In this document: positions 43,917 through 52,657 of the stretch, in pieces
Numbering within the stretch: position 1 is the first letter of the stretch
How the letters are laid out: every line of letters starts with the position of its first letter
Assembly: GCF_013376045.1 (NCBI RefSeq)
Contig: NZ_JABMJG010000004.1
Coordinates: 620,001-684,000, forward strand
Reading direction: 5' to 3'
DNA length: 64,000 nucleotides
DNA from: Variovorax sp. SG517
Lineage (GTDB): Bacteria > Pseudomonadota > Gammaproteobacteria > Burkholderiales > Burkholderiaceae_C
Position numbers and translations under genes: made by a program
The notes under the pieces: generated by a model
The model's database searches: none
Told to the model about the DNA's origin: nothing
Seen by the model: only the letters and a program-made list of their open reading frames with translations

Positions 43917-44851
43917 TCGGTTGCTGTCGTTCTGGCGCGAGGCATTTTCGCCCCGGTCCCGGCACTGTCGATATGGCGCGCGAGACCCTCTGCCAGCGCA
44001 TCGAAGGCGGCGCGGCAGCGCGGGCTGCCGCGCAGGTCCTCGTGCATCGTGACCCAGGTGTCGAGTTTCAGCGAGAGGCCGCGCGGCATCAGCCGCACCA
44101 GCGCGGGGTCGCGGCTGGCCAGCGCCACCTGGCAGATGCCGATGCCGGCGCCGGCGCGGATCAGCGCCAGCTGCGTGAGATCGCTGTCGGTGCGCAGCGA
44201 GAAGGTGTCGCGCGTGAAGCCCGTGAGCGACTTGCCCGCGTTGCGCACGAAGGCCGTGGGCTGGTCGTACCCGATCAGCGAGTGGGCGGCCAGCTCTTCG
44301 AGCTTGCGCGGCGTGCCGTGGCGCTCGAGATAGTCGCGATGCGCGTGGAAGCCCAGCTCGATGTTGCCGATGCGGCGCGCCACCAACTGTTCCTGCCTGG
44401 GGCGCACCATGCGCACGGCGATGTCGGCCTCGCGCCGCAGCAGGTCCTGCACGCGGTTGGTCGACACCAGCTCGACCTTCAGCGCCGGGTGCGTCTCGCG
44501 AAGCCCCGTGACGATGGGCGGCAGCACTTCCGCGCAGACGACCTCGCTGGCCGATACGCGCACCACGCCGCGCACGCCTTCGCCCTGGCTGCTGGCGGCG
44601 CGCTCCAGCGAGGCGGCCGTGCTTTCCATGGCCTCCGCATACGTGCGCAGCGCCAGCGCCACCTCGGTGGGCAGCAGCCCCGTCTGCGAGCGCGTGAAGA
44701 GCACGGTGCCCAGCGCCTCCTCGAGCGCCGCCACGTGGCGCCCGACCGTGGGCTGGGTGATGCCGAGGGCCCGTGCCGCGCCCGAGAGCGAGCCCTCGCG
44801 CAGCACGCTCAGGAAAGTGCGGTAGAGCTCCCAGCCGATGTTCGAGGTCAT
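43913..44851 (-). CDS. LysR regulator
   Basis: LysR-type regulator, 312 aa (MTSNIGWELYRTFLSVLREGSLSGAARALGITQPTVGRHVAALEEALG). HTH near residues 20-45. It diverges from the NAD(P)-binding oxidoreductase, with a 96-bp spacer; a CATACAT palindrome covers its own start codon. The stop overlaps the ATG of the 164-aa gene. It most likely regulates the divergent gene and itself. Confidence 0.87.
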   Translation of the reverse strand: MTSNIGWELYRTFLSVLREGSLSGAARALGITQPTVGRHVAALEEALGTVLFTRSQTGLLPTEVALALRTYAEAMESTAASLERAASSQGEGVRGVVRVSASEVVCAEVLPPIVTGLRETHPALKVELVSTNRVQDLLRREADIAVRMVRPRQEQLVARRIGNIELGFHAHRDYLERHGTPRKLEELAAHSLIGYDQPTAFVRNAGKSLTGFTRDTFSLRTDSDLTQLALIRAGAGIGICQVALASRDPALVRLMPRGLSLKLDTWVTMHEDLRGSPRCRAAFDALAEGLARHIDSAGTGAKMPRARTTATE

Positions 44852-44864
44852 ACATAAATGTATG
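44849..44864. promoter_or_regulatory. palindrome overlapping the LysR start
   Basis: CATACAT-AA-ATGTATG, a perfect 7-bp inverted repeat that includes the LysR ATG. Such overlap fits autorepression. Confidence 0.55.
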
Positions 44865-44885
44865 GCCGATAGCTCATGTTCGGCA

Positions 44886-44898
44886 ATTCCAATGGAAT
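44886..44898. promoter_or_regulatory. second palindrome in the LysR/oxidoreductase spacer
   Basis: ATTCCA-A-TGGAAT, a perfect 6-bp inverted repeat, 49 bp upstream of the oxidoreductase ATG. It may be the activator half-site or another regulator's operator. Confidence 0.45.
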
Positions 44899-44947
44899 CG
44901 GTGCGGTTCCAGAATTCTTCCATCGGCAACAACTTCTGGAGCATTCC

Positions 44948-45931
44948 ATGGCAAACGACACGGTCCTGGTTCTCGGCGCAACGGGCGGCATCGGCGGCGA
45001 AGTGGCCCGCCAGCTGCGCGATGCGGGCTGGCAGGTGCGCGCACTGAAGCGCGATACACAGGAAGGAAAGCGCGAGGGCATCACCTGGTTCGCAGGCGAC
45101 GCGATGGACGCGCAGGCGGTGCGCCGCGCCGCCACGGGCTGCTCGGTCATCGTGCACGCGGTCAACCCGCCGGGCTACCGCAACTGGTCGCAGCTGGTGC
45201 TGCCGATGCTCGACAACACCATCGCCGCCGCCAAGGCAGAAGGCGCGACGATCGTTCTGCCGGGCACGGTCTACAACTTCGGTCCCGACGCCTTCCCGCT
45301 GCTGGCCGAGGGCTCGCCGCAGCGCCCGCTCACCCGCAAGGGCGCGATCCGCGTCGAGATGGAGCGGCGTCTGGAAGAGGCCAGCCGCCAGGGCGCGCGC
45401 GTGCTGATCGTGCGTGCCGGCGACTTCTTCGGCCCGAAGGCGGGCAACAACTGGTTCTCGCAGGGGCTGGTGAAGGCGGGGCAGCCCGTGCGGGCCGTGA
45501 GCTATCCCGGCAGTCCCGGCGTCGGCCACCAGTGGTCGTACCTGCCCGACGTGGCGCGCACCATGGTCGAGCTGCTCGCGCGCCGCGACAGGCTGGGGCC
45601 CTTCGCGCGCTTCCACATGGCCGGCCACTGGGACGCCGACGGCACCCGCATGAGCGATGCCATCCGCAAGGTGGTCGCGCGGCGCACCGGTGCCAGGGTC
45701 GGCGTGTCGGCCTTCCCGTGGTGGCTGCTGACGCTGGCCTCGCCCTTCGTCGTCACCTTCCGTGAAATGCGCGAGATGCGCTACCTCTGGCGCGAGCCCG
45801 TGGGCATGGACAACGCGAAGCTGGTGGCCTTCCTCGGCCGCGAGCCGCACACGCCGCTCGACGAGGCGGTGGAGGCTGCGCTCGACGGCATGGGCTGCCT
45901 GGCCACCGTGCCGATGGCGGCCGCGGCCTGA
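44948..45931 (+). CDS. NAD(P)-binding epimerase/oxidoreductase-family protein
   Basis: Rossmann-fold protein, 327 aa from ATG 44948 (MANDTVLVLGATGGIGGEVARQL), with the glycine motif GATGGIG at 10-16. GGAG lies 6 nt before that ATG, which decides against the in-frame codon at 44876. The extended-SDR/NmrA-like body carries a VLPGTVYNFGPDAFPLL block; Tyr-Lys catalytic pairs are unclear, so it could be an atypical SDR or a sensor. Convergent with glutaminase; divergent from LysR. Confidence 0.82.
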   Translation: MANDTVLVLGATGGIGGEVARQLRDAGWQVRALKRDTQEGKREGITWFAGDAMDAQAVRRAATGCSVIVHAVNPPGYRNWSQLVLPMLDNTIAAAKAEGATIVLPGTVYNFGPDAFPLLAEGSPQRPLTRKGAIRVEMERRLEEASRQGARVLIVRAGDFFGPKAGNNWFSQGLVKAGQPVRAVSYPGSPGVGHQWSYLPDVARTMVELLARRDRLGPFARFHMAGHWDADGTRMSDAIRKVVARRTGARVGVSAFPWWLLTLASPFVVTFREMREMRYLWREPVGMDNAKLVAFLGREPHTPLDEAVEAALDGMGCLATVPMAAAA

Positions 45932-45941
45932 CCGGCGCCGC

Positions 45942-46886
45942 TCAGAACACCGACAGCCCCGTGCGCGCCACGAAGAGTTCGAGCGCCTTCATGCCCAGCA
46001 GCGAATTGCCGGTGGCGTCGAGCGCGGGCGACCACACGCACAGCGTGAGCCTGTCGGGCACCACGGCCACGATGCCGCCGCCCACGCCGCTCTTGCAGGG
46101 CAGGCCGATGGAGAAGGCCACGTCGCCCGCCGCGTCGTAGGTGCCGCAGGTGAGCATCAGCGCGTTGATGCGGCGCGTCTGCCGCTCGCCCGTGACCTCG
46201 GGCTCGCCGTCGAGCGGATGCGCCCCGTCGCGGCACAGGAAGGCGGCAGCGCGCGCGAGCTGGCGGCAGCTCATGCGCAGCGCGCACTGGTGGAAGTAGG
46301 TGTCCAGCACGGTCTCGACGTCGTTGTCGATCTTGCCGAAGCTCTTCATGAAGTTGGCCAGCGCGATGTTGCGAAAGCCCGTCTCGGCCTCCGATTGCGC
46401 CACTTCGTCGTCGAAGGCGATGGGCTCGCCGCACAGGCCGCCCATGAGCGCGAGGATGTCGGCCTTGGCGCTGCCGCCAGCGGCCCTGGCCTGGCTCACC
46501 AGCCGGTCGGCGACCGCGATGGCGCCTGCATTGATGAAGGGATTGCGCGGCTTTCCCTGTTCGTTCTCCAGTTGCACCAGCGAGTTGAACGGGTTGCCCG
46601 AGGGCTCGCGGCCGATGCGCTCCCACAGCGCGTCGCCCATGCGCTGCATGGCGAGCGTGAGCGTGAAGAGCTTCGACACGCTCTGGATCGAGAAGGGCGT
46701 CTCGAAGTCGCCCGCGCCGGCTTCCTCGCCCTCGCAGGTGCGCAGCGCGATGCCGAACTGCCGGGCATCGACGCGCGCGAGCGCCGGGATGTAGCTGGCG
46801 ACCTTGCCGCCCTGGCCCAGCTGCGGGCGCAGGGTGGCGACGATCTCGTCGAGGACGGGCTGGAATCGGGTGATGTTGCTGCTCAT
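45942..46886 (-). CDS. glsA: glutaminase
   Basis: Beta-lactamase-fold glutaminase, 314 aa, converting glutamine to glutamate and ammonia. The catalytic Ser69-Val-Ser-Lys72 lies in TPFSIQSVSKLF; other blocks include NPFINAGAIAV and the CGTYDAAGDVAFSIGLPCKSGVGGGI tail. Full length for the bacterial family. Its ATG overlaps the stop of a DMT exporter gene (ATGA), suggesting the exporter moves an amino acid or related metabolite. Confidence 0.93.
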   Translation of the reverse strand: MSSNITRFQPVLDEIVATLRPQLGQGGKVASYIPALARVDARQFGIALRTCEGEEAGAGDFETPFSIQSVSKLFTLTLAMQRMGDALWERIGREPSGNPFNSLVQLENEQGKPRNPFINAGAIAVADRLVSQARAAGGSAKADILALMGGLCGEPIAFDDEVAQSEAETGFRNIALANFMKSFGKIDNDVETVLDTYFHQCALRMSCRQLARAAAFLCRDGAHPLDGEPEVTGERQTRRINALMLTCGTYDAAGDVAFSIGLPCKSGVGGGIVAVVPDRLTLCVWSPALDATGNSLLGMKALELFVARTGLSVF

Positions 46887-47791
46887 GCGCCGCGTTGTAC
46901 CGCAGGCCGCCGGTTCACCAGCACGATGCCCAGCGCCACGCCCACCAGCGCCACGATCAGCTGCGCCGTGAGCGGCTCCTTCAGCAGCGCCACGCCGAAG
47001 ACCAGCGCGAACAGCGGCGTGAGAAAGGTGAAGGACGACATCTGCGTGGCCGGGTAGTGCCGCAGCAGCCACATCCAGGCGAGATAGCTCGCGAAGGCGC
47101 CGACCACCGTCTGCAGGCCGATGGAGGTCCAGGCCCAGGCGGAATACGAGAAGCCCCAGTGCTCGCCCAGCACCAGCGAGAGCACCGGGCACGCCGCCGC
47201 GGTGACCGCCACCTGGTAGAAGAGCGTCTTCTCGGCGCTGGCCGTGGCCAGGCGCGTGGTGCGCAGCGTGAGCGTGGTCAGGCCCCAGAGCATGCCGGCC
47301 CCCAGCGCCAGCCCGTCGCCGATGAGCTGCGACGAGCTCATGTGGGCGAAGCCCTCGCTGAAGGCCAGCACCACGCCCGAGAACGCGATGAAGAGCCCCA
47401 GCCACTGGAAGCCGCGCAGCCGCTCCGCCGGCACCCATCGCGGCAGCAGCAGCGACACCCAGAAGGGGGCGGTGTAGAGGAACACCGTGAGCCGCGATGC
47501 GCTGGTGTGCTGCAGCCCCAGGTAGATGCCGGCGAACTCGCCCGCGAACAGCGCGCCCGCCAGCAGCCCGGGCCACAGCGTGCCGTCGCGCTCGAAGAGC
47601 GGCACGCGCCGCCACACGCACCACAGCCACAGCAGCGCCGTCGCGCCGACCATGCGGATCGAGGCCTGCCACATCGGCGGCACCTCCACCACGGTGGTCT
47701 TGATGAGGATCTGCTGCAGGCCCCAGAAGGCGCAGCAGGCGATGAGAAGGCCGATGGCGAGGCCGTCGAGGTGGGTTTTGCGCTGGATCAT
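46883..47791 (-). CDS. EamA/DMT-family exporter
   Basis: Ten-helix drug/metabolite transporter, 302 aa from ATG 47791 (MIQRKTHLDGLAIGLLIAC). Two EamA repeats are visible, each ending with an alternate Ala/Gly-rich helix; TPLFALVFGVALLKEPLTAQLIVALVGVALG is typical. An in-frame ATG at 47842 is possible, with only a weak ribosome binding site. Coupled to glsA; the substrate is unknown. Confidence 0.82.
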   Translation of the reverse strand: MIQRKTHLDGLAIGLLIACCAFWGLQQILIKTTVVEVPPMWQASIRMVGATALLWLWCVWRRVPLFERDGTLWPGLLAGALFAGEFAGIYLGLQHTSASRLTVFLYTAPFWVSLLLPRWVPAERLRGFQWLGLFIAFSGVVLAFSEGFAHMSSSQLIGDGLALGAGMLWGLTTLTLRTTRLATASAEKTLFYQVAVTAAACPVLSLVLGEHWGFSYSAWAWTSIGLQTVVGAFASYLAWMWLLRHYPATQMSSFTFLTPLFALVFGVALLKEPLTAQLIVALVGVALGIVLVNRRPAVQRGA

Positions 47792-47879
47792 TCGGGGCGG
47801 TCGATCGAACGGGGGATGGCGGCCGATGGCCGCCGAATTCATCCGATGATCGTATCGTGCCCGGGCAACCCGCGTGGGC

Positions 47880-48833
47880 TCACTGGGCAAATGCGTCCAG
47901 CGCCGGCAGCGGCGCCTGGCGCTCGAAGCGCTGGCCGATGGCCTGCAGCGCGGCCTCCAGGAACTGCAGGAACATGCCCATGGCCACCGAGGTCGTCTGG
48001 CCAGAGCGCTGGTAGAGGCAGCTGAAGGAGCGCGCGCCCGCGTCGGCCAGGCCGGTCCACACCAGCGTGCCGCGCTCCACGTCCTCGGCCACGTTCTCGG
48101 GAATGAGGAAGCCGATGCCGGTGCCGCCCGCCACGAGGCGCCGCACCATCGCCACCGAGCTGGTCTCCACCAGCGGGCGCACCTTGCGGTGCTCGCGGTG
48201 GTCGATCTGGTCGACCATGGCGCGCAGCTCGGTGTCGGGCGTCATGAGGATCAGCGGGTGGTCCAGGCAGTCGCGCAGACGCGGCAGCTTGCCCAGCGCC
48301 GCCAGCGGATGCCCCGGCGGCGTGACCAGCCCCAGGTGCTGCGGAAAGCTGCGGATCTCCTCCACGCCCGGCGGCGGCTTGCGGCGCAGGCAGAAGCCGA
48401 TGTCCGATTCGCCGTTGGCCACCCATTTGAGGATGTTCTCGCCGCTGCCCGAGCGCACGCCGTAGGTCACGCCGGGGTAGTTCTTCATGGCCGTCTCGAT
48501 GACCTCGGGCACCAGCTGCTCGGCCGAGGAATGCGGCACCGCCAGGTTGATGTGGCCGCGCCGCAGCGAGCGCAGGTCTTCCACCTGCGCCAGCGCGTTG
48601 TCGAAGTCGCGCTGCCCGCGCCGCACGGCGGCCACCATGATCTCGCCGGCCGTGGTCAGCTGCATGCCGCGCGGCAGCCGGTCGAACAGCGGCGTGCCGA
48701 CCTGCTCCTCGAGGTTGAGCACCTGCTGGTGGACCGCGGCGGCCGTGAGGTGCAGCGCCTCGGCCGCTTTGCGCACCGAGCCGCGGCGGGCCACTTCGTC
48801 GAAACAGCGGAAGGTCTGGGAGATGGCGCGCAT
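47880..48833 (-). CDS. LysR regulator of the arylsulfotransferase/ABC operon
   Basis: LysR-type regulator, 317 aa from ATG 48833 (MRAISQTFRCFDEVARRGSVRKAAEALHLTAAAVHQQVLNLEEQ). HTH at 18-43. It has the CbbR-like AAAVHQQ recognition helix. Divergent from the operon at 48958; the operator at 48855-48875 lies between. Likely an activator responding to a sulfur ester or its product. Confidence 0.87.
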   Translation of the reverse strand: MRAISQTFRCFDEVARRGSVRKAAEALHLTAAAVHQQVLNLEEQVGTPLFDRLPRGMQLTTAGEIMVAAVRRGQRDFDNALAQVEDLRSLRRGHINLAVPHSSAEQLVPEVIETAMKNYPGVTYGVRSGSGENILKWVANGESDIGFCLRRKPPPGVEEIRSFPQHLGLVTPPGHPLAALGKLPRLRDCLDHPLILMTPDTELRAMVDQIDHREHRKVRPLVETSSVAMVRRLVAGGTGIGFLIPENVAEDVERGTLVWTGLADAGARSFSCLYQRSGQTTSVAMGMFLQFLEAALQAIGQRFERQAPLPALDAFAQ

Positions 48834-48854
48834 GGTGGCGGGAGTGTATGGATT

Positions 48855-48875
48855 TTCCGTACGCACTGTACGAAA
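48855..48875. promoter_or_regulatory. LysR-type operator
   Basis: TTCCGTAC-N5-GTACGAAA is an 8-bp inverted repeat with one mismatch. It lies 22 bp upstream of the LysR start and 83 bp from the GTG of the divergent arylsulfotransferase-like gene. Confidence 0.6.
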
Positions 48876-48957
48876 CAAACAGATTTTCCTGACGGGCGAT
48901 GCGGCCTAGATTCGCACCGTCATCCACACCGTCATCCATCCTCCGAGGTTCGTTCCC

Positions 48958-50082
48958 GTGACCACCACCACCGTCGACCAGATCACCCAGCGCCGCCGCG
49001 GCACCGGCCTGATCGCCCACGACCCGGCGCTGAGCGCCGGCGGCTACATCCTGATCGCGCCGCAGACCGACGACGGCAACGTCTACCTGATCGACATCGA
49101 GGGCCGTGTCGTCCACCAGTGGAAGATGCCGGTGCGCCCGGGCCGCGCGGCCGTGATCCTGCCCAACGGCAACCTCGGCTACAACGGCAACCACGCCGAT
49201 TCGCCCGAGATCTACCCGGCCTGGTCGCTGTGGCACGGCGGCGATTTCTACGAGGCCACGCCCGAGGGCGAGATCGTCTGGCGCTTCCAGGACCCGACCC
49301 ACCACCACGACGCCCGCTGGCTGGCCAACGGCCACCTGCTGTACGCCGGCTGCGCGCCGGTGCCGGCCGGCTTTGCCGAGCGCGTGCCCGGCGGCACCGC
49401 CCACCGCCCGGACGAGACCATGTACGGCGACGTGATCCGCGAAGTCGACCGCGACGGCAGGCTCGTGTGGGAATGGAAGGCCTGGGAGCACCTCGCGCCG
49501 GAAGACTTCCCGATCCACCCCGGCTTCGGCCGCACCCACTGGCCGCTGGTGAACGGGCTCGACGTGACGGCCGAGGGCCTGGTGCTCATGAGCCTGCGCA
49601 CCACCTCGGGCATCGTCGGCATCGACCGCGCCACGGGCGGCGTGAAGCTGCACATCCCGCCGTCGGTGCTGTCGCACCAGCATGCGCCGGTCGCGCTGGA
49701 GAACGGCAACATTCTTGCTTTCGACAACGGCAACTTCCGCACCGGCAAGCATGTGGCTTTCTCGCGCGTTCTCGAAATCGACCCGACCTCCAACGAGGTC
49801 GTGTGGCAGTACGCGGACGAACTGGTCAACGCCTTCTACACCGCCTACATGGGCAGCGCGCAGCGCCTGCCCAACGGCAACACGCACGTCACCGAGTCGG
49901 CCACCGGGCGCCTCTTCGAGGTCACGCCGGCCGGCGAGGTGGTGTGGGAGTACGTGATCCCCTGGTTCGCCGAGTACCCCGACGAGGCCGCGCGCAAGTA
50001 CGTGCCGGGCCGCCAGAACAGCGTGTTCCAGACTTTCCGCTACAGCGCGGCGCAACTTCCCTGGCTCAAGGTTTCCGCATGA
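48958..50082 (+). CDS. arylsulfotransferase (ASST)-like beta-propeller protein
   Basis: 374-residue beta-propeller of the aryl-sulfate sulfotransferase group, which moves a sulfate group from one phenol to another without PAPS. Blocks include GYILIAPQTDDGNVYLIDIEGRVVHQW, THHHDARWLANGHLLY and SHQHAPVALENGNILAFDNGNFR, where a histidine can be the sulfated intermediate. GAGG lies 9 nt before the GTG start. No signal peptide is visible, unlike the periplasmic ASSTs, so it is probably cytoplasmic. It is first in an operon with a full ABC importer. The call is by motif resemblance; another propeller lyase is possible. Confidence 0.68.
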   Translation: MTTTTVDQITQRRRGTGLIAHDPALSAGGYILIAPQTDDGNVYLIDIEGRVVHQWKMPVRPGRAAVILPNGNLGYNGNHADSPEIYPAWSLWHGGDFYEATPEGEIVWRFQDPTHHHDARWLANGHLLYAGCAPVPAGFAERVPGGTAHRPDETMYGDVIREVDRDGRLVWEWKAWEHLAPEDFPIHPGFGRTHWPLVNGLDVTAEGLVLMSLRTTSGIVGIDRATGGVKLHIPPSVLSHQHAPVALENGNILAFDNGNFRTGKHVAFSRVLEIDPTSNEVVWQYADELVNAFYTAYMGSAQRLPNGNTHVTESATGRLFEVTPAGEVVWEYVIPWFAEYPDEAARKYVPGRQNSVFQTFRYSAAQLPWLKVSA

Positions 50083-51050
50083 CGACGACTTCTTCTTCCT
50101 CGCTTCGCCGCCTCCTGCTCGCGCTGGCCGCGGCGCTGCCCTTCGCGGCACAGGCCGCCGACGCGCCCAGGCCGGTGCGCATCCTCAGCAACTGGTTCGC
50201 CCAGCCCGACCAGGCCGGCTACTGGCAGGCCCAGCAGGACAAGCTCGGCCGCGAAGCCGGCATCGAGATCAGCGTGCTGCAGGGCGGCCCGAAGATACAG
50301 ACCATCCCGCAGGTGGCCTCGGGCCAGGCCGAGTTCGGCATCGGCAACGCCGACGACGTGCTGCTGGCCCGCCTGCGCGGCGCGCCGGTGCGCGCGGTGT
50401 TCGCGCACCTCGACTACGTGCCCTACACGCTGGTCTATCACGCCGACCCGGCCGTGAAGTCCATCGCCGACCTGCAGGGCCGCACCTTCGCGGTGAACAT
50501 CGGCAACGCCTACTGGGAGTGGACGAAGAAGCAGTACAAGCTCGCGGGCACGCGCGAGATCCCGGTGAGCGGCGACCTCGGCCTGTTCCGCAACGATCCG
50601 AAGATGGTGCAGCAGGGCTACTCGCTCTTCCTGCCCGCGCGCATGGCCGCGGCCGGCGTGCAGGTGCAGCAGATCACGCTGGCCTCGCTGGGCTACCGGC
50701 CCTACGACGTGCTCTTCACCACCGACGAGATGATCCGCAAGAACCCCGCGCTGGTGAAGGCCACCATCGCCGCGGTGCAAAAGGGCTGGGCCAACTATGT
50801 GCGCAACCCGCAGGGGCTCAAGCCGCTCATCACCGGCATGAACAAGCAGATGACGCCCGAGGTGTACGACGCGGCCAACAAGGAAATGATCGAGACGCTG
50901 ATCTCGCACGACCTCGGCCGCATCGGCTGCATGACGGACGCGCGCTGGAGCGAACTCGCGGGCCAGCTGCGCAGCGTCGGCTTCCTGCCCGCGGGCTTCG
51001 ACGCGAAGCAGGGCTACGACCGCACGCTGGTGCCGGGCTGCAACCCATGA
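50079..51050 (+). CDS. ABC transporter substrate-binding protein, NMT1/SsuA-like
   Basis: Periplasmic protein of 323 aa with a signal peptide (LRRLLLALAAALPFAAQAAD). NMT1-type blocks include ILSNWFAQPDQAGYWQAQQDKLGREAGIE and FAVNIGNAYWEWTKKQYKLAG. The start overlaps the ASST-like stop (ATGA). It would feed a nitrogen- or sulfur-containing substrate to the downstream permease; by operon context an organosulfate or aryl compound is possible. Confidence 0.88.
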   Translation: MTTTSSSSLRRLLLALAAALPFAAQAADAPRPVRILSNWFAQPDQAGYWQAQQDKLGREAGIEISVLQGGPKIQTIPQVASGQAEFGIGNADDVLLARLRGAPVRAVFAHLDYVPYTLVYHADPAVKSIADLQGRTFAVNIGNAYWEWTKKQYKLAGTREIPVSGDLGLFRNDPKMVQQGYSLFLPARMAAAGVQVQQITLASLGYRPYDVLFTTDEMIRKNPALVKATIAAVQKGWANYVRNPQGLKPLITGMNKQMTPEVYDAANKEMIETLISHDLGRIGCMTDARWSELAGQLRSVGFLPAGFDAKQGYDRTLVPGCNP

Positions 51051-51814
51051 GCGGCGCGGCCGTCGGGCTGGAGGGCGTGTCGAAGCGCTTCGACACGCGC
51101 AAGGATGGCGGGCTGCTGGCGCTGGACACGGTCGACTTCGCGCTGCGTCCGGGCGAGTTCGTCTCCATCGTCGGGCCCTCGGGCTGCGGCAAGTCGACCC
51201 TGCTGCGCATCATGGCGGGGCTGGTCGCGCCGAGCACCGGGCGCTGTACGCGGCCCGACGGCATCGAGACCGCCTTCGTGTTCCAGGAGGCCGCGCTGCT
51301 GCCTTGGCGCAACGTGGAGCGCAACGCGCAGCTGCTGATGGAGCTCGAAGGCCACCCGCCCGACAGCTACCGCCCGCGCGCGGCGGAAGCGCTGGAGCTC
51401 GTGGGGCTCGCGGGCTTCGAGAAGTCGTATCCGCACCAGCTCTCGGGCGGCATGCGCATGCGGCTGTCGCTGGCCCGCGCGCTCGCGCTGCGGCCCGGGC
51501 TGCTGCTGCTCGACGAGCCGCTGGCGGCGGTCGACGAACTCACGCGCGACGTGCTGCAGGAAGAGCTCTCGTCGCTGTGGCGGCAGGCCGGCTTCACCGG
51601 CGTGCTGGTGACGCACAACGTGCACGAGGCGGTGTACCTCTCGAACCGCGTGGTGGTGATGTCGCCGCGGCCGGGGCGCATCCTCGACGTGATCGACGTG
51701 CCCTTCGCATTCCCGCGCGCGCCCGAGCTGCGCGCCAGCGCCGACTTCGCGGCGCTCACCGGACAGGTGACGGCGGTGCTGCGCGCGCAGCACCACGCGC
51801 AGGCCGTGGCCTGA
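51047..51814 (+). CDS. ABC transporter ATP-binding protein (SsuB/TauB-like)
   Basis: 255-residue ATPase. Walker A GPSGCGKST, Q-loop FVFQEAALLPWR, signature LSGGMRMRLSLARA, Walker B LLLLDEPLAAVD and the VTHNVHEAV H-loop are all intact. It overlaps the binding-protein stop (ATGA) and is followed by the permease 10 nt downstream. Complete import system with 50079 and 51825. Confidence 0.92.
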   Translation: MSGAAVGLEGVSKRFDTRKDGGLLALDTVDFALRPGEFVSIVGPSGCGKSTLLRIMAGLVAPSTGRCTRPDGIETAFVFQEAALLPWRNVERNAQLLMELEGHPPDSYRPRAAEALELVGLAGFEKSYPHQLSGGMRMRLSLARALALRPGLLLLDEPLAAVDELTRDVLQEELSSLWRQAGFTGVLVTHNVHEAVYLSNRVVVMSPRPGRILDVIDVPFAFPRAPELRASADFAALTGQVTAVLRAQHHAQAVA

Positions 51815-51824
51815 GGAAACGGCG

Positions 51825-52640
51825 ATGACCCGATCTTCTTCTTCGTCTTCTTCCTCCGCCCTGGCCTTCGCGCGCAACGCAGCCCCCGTGCTGGTGGTCG
51901 CGCTGCTCGCCATCGGCTTCTGGTGGCTGCTGAGCGCCACCGTCTACCAGGGCAAGGGCTACCTGCTGCCCTCGCCGCAGGAAGTGGCGGCCGCCACCGT
52001 GGAGAACGCCGCAACGCTCGCGGGCGCCACGCTCTCCACGCTGAAGGAGGCGCTGCTGGGCTACGCGCTGGCCATCTTCGTCGGCATCGCGGGCGCCGCG
52101 GTGCTGGCGCAGTCGCGGCTGCTGGAGCGCAGCCTGTATCCGTACGCGGTGCTGCTGCAGACCGTGCCGGTGGTGGCGATTGCGCCGCTCATCGTGCTCT
52201 GGTTCGGCTACAACGAGCTGTCGGTGGTGATCGTGAGCTTCATCATGTCGCTCTTCCCGATCATCAACAACACGATGCTCGGCCTGCGCTCCACCTCGCG
52301 CAATCTCGCGGAACTGTTCGCGCTGCATCGCGCGGGTGGGCTGGTGTCGTTCTGGAAGCTGCGGCTGCCGGGCGCGCTGCCGCACATCTTCGCGGGGCTG
52401 CGCATCTCGGCGGGGCTGTCGGTGATCGGCGCCATCGTGGGCGAATTCATCATCGGCTCGGGCAATGCCGAAGGCGGGCTCGGCGTGCAGATCGTCTTCG
52501 CGCAGGGGCGCATGTACACCGCGCTGCTGTTCGCCGAGGTCATCGCGGCGACGCTGCTGGGCTTTCTCTTCTTCCTGGTGGTGAGCGCGATCGGCCGGCT
52601 GCTGCTGCGGCACTGGCACGAGTCGGCGCTGGGGAGCTAG
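51825..52640 (+). CDS. ABC transporter permease (SsuC/TauC-like)
   Basis: 271-residue inner-membrane permease with six helices after a short Ser-rich N-terminus. The EAA loop is LRSTSRNLAELFALHRAGGLVSFWKLRLPGALPHI. GAGGAA lies 8 nt before the ATG. Last gene of the ASST/importer operon; it converges with the BON-domain gene at 52658. Confidence 0.92.
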   Translation: MTRSSSSSSSSALAFARNAAPVLVVALLAIGFWWLLSATVYQGKGYLLPSPQEVAAATVENAATLAGATLSTLKEALLGYALAIFVGIAGAAVLAQSRLLERSLYPYAVLLQTVPVVAIAPLIVLWFGYNELSVVIVSFIMSLFPIINNTMLGLRSTSRNLAELFALHRAGGLVSFWKLRLPGALPHIFAGLRISAGLSVIGAIVGEFIIGSGNAEGGLGVQIVFAQGRMYTALLFAEVIAATLLGFLFFLVVSAIGRLLLRHWHESALGS

Positions 52641-52657
52641 CCAGCTTCGCTGCCCGC

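Noticed and set aside
47874..51050. A 1058-codon plus-strand frame crossing LysR and arylsulfotransferase genes.
   Set aside because: The first two thirds are antisense or out of frame to clear genes; only the part from 50079 (binding protein) is real.
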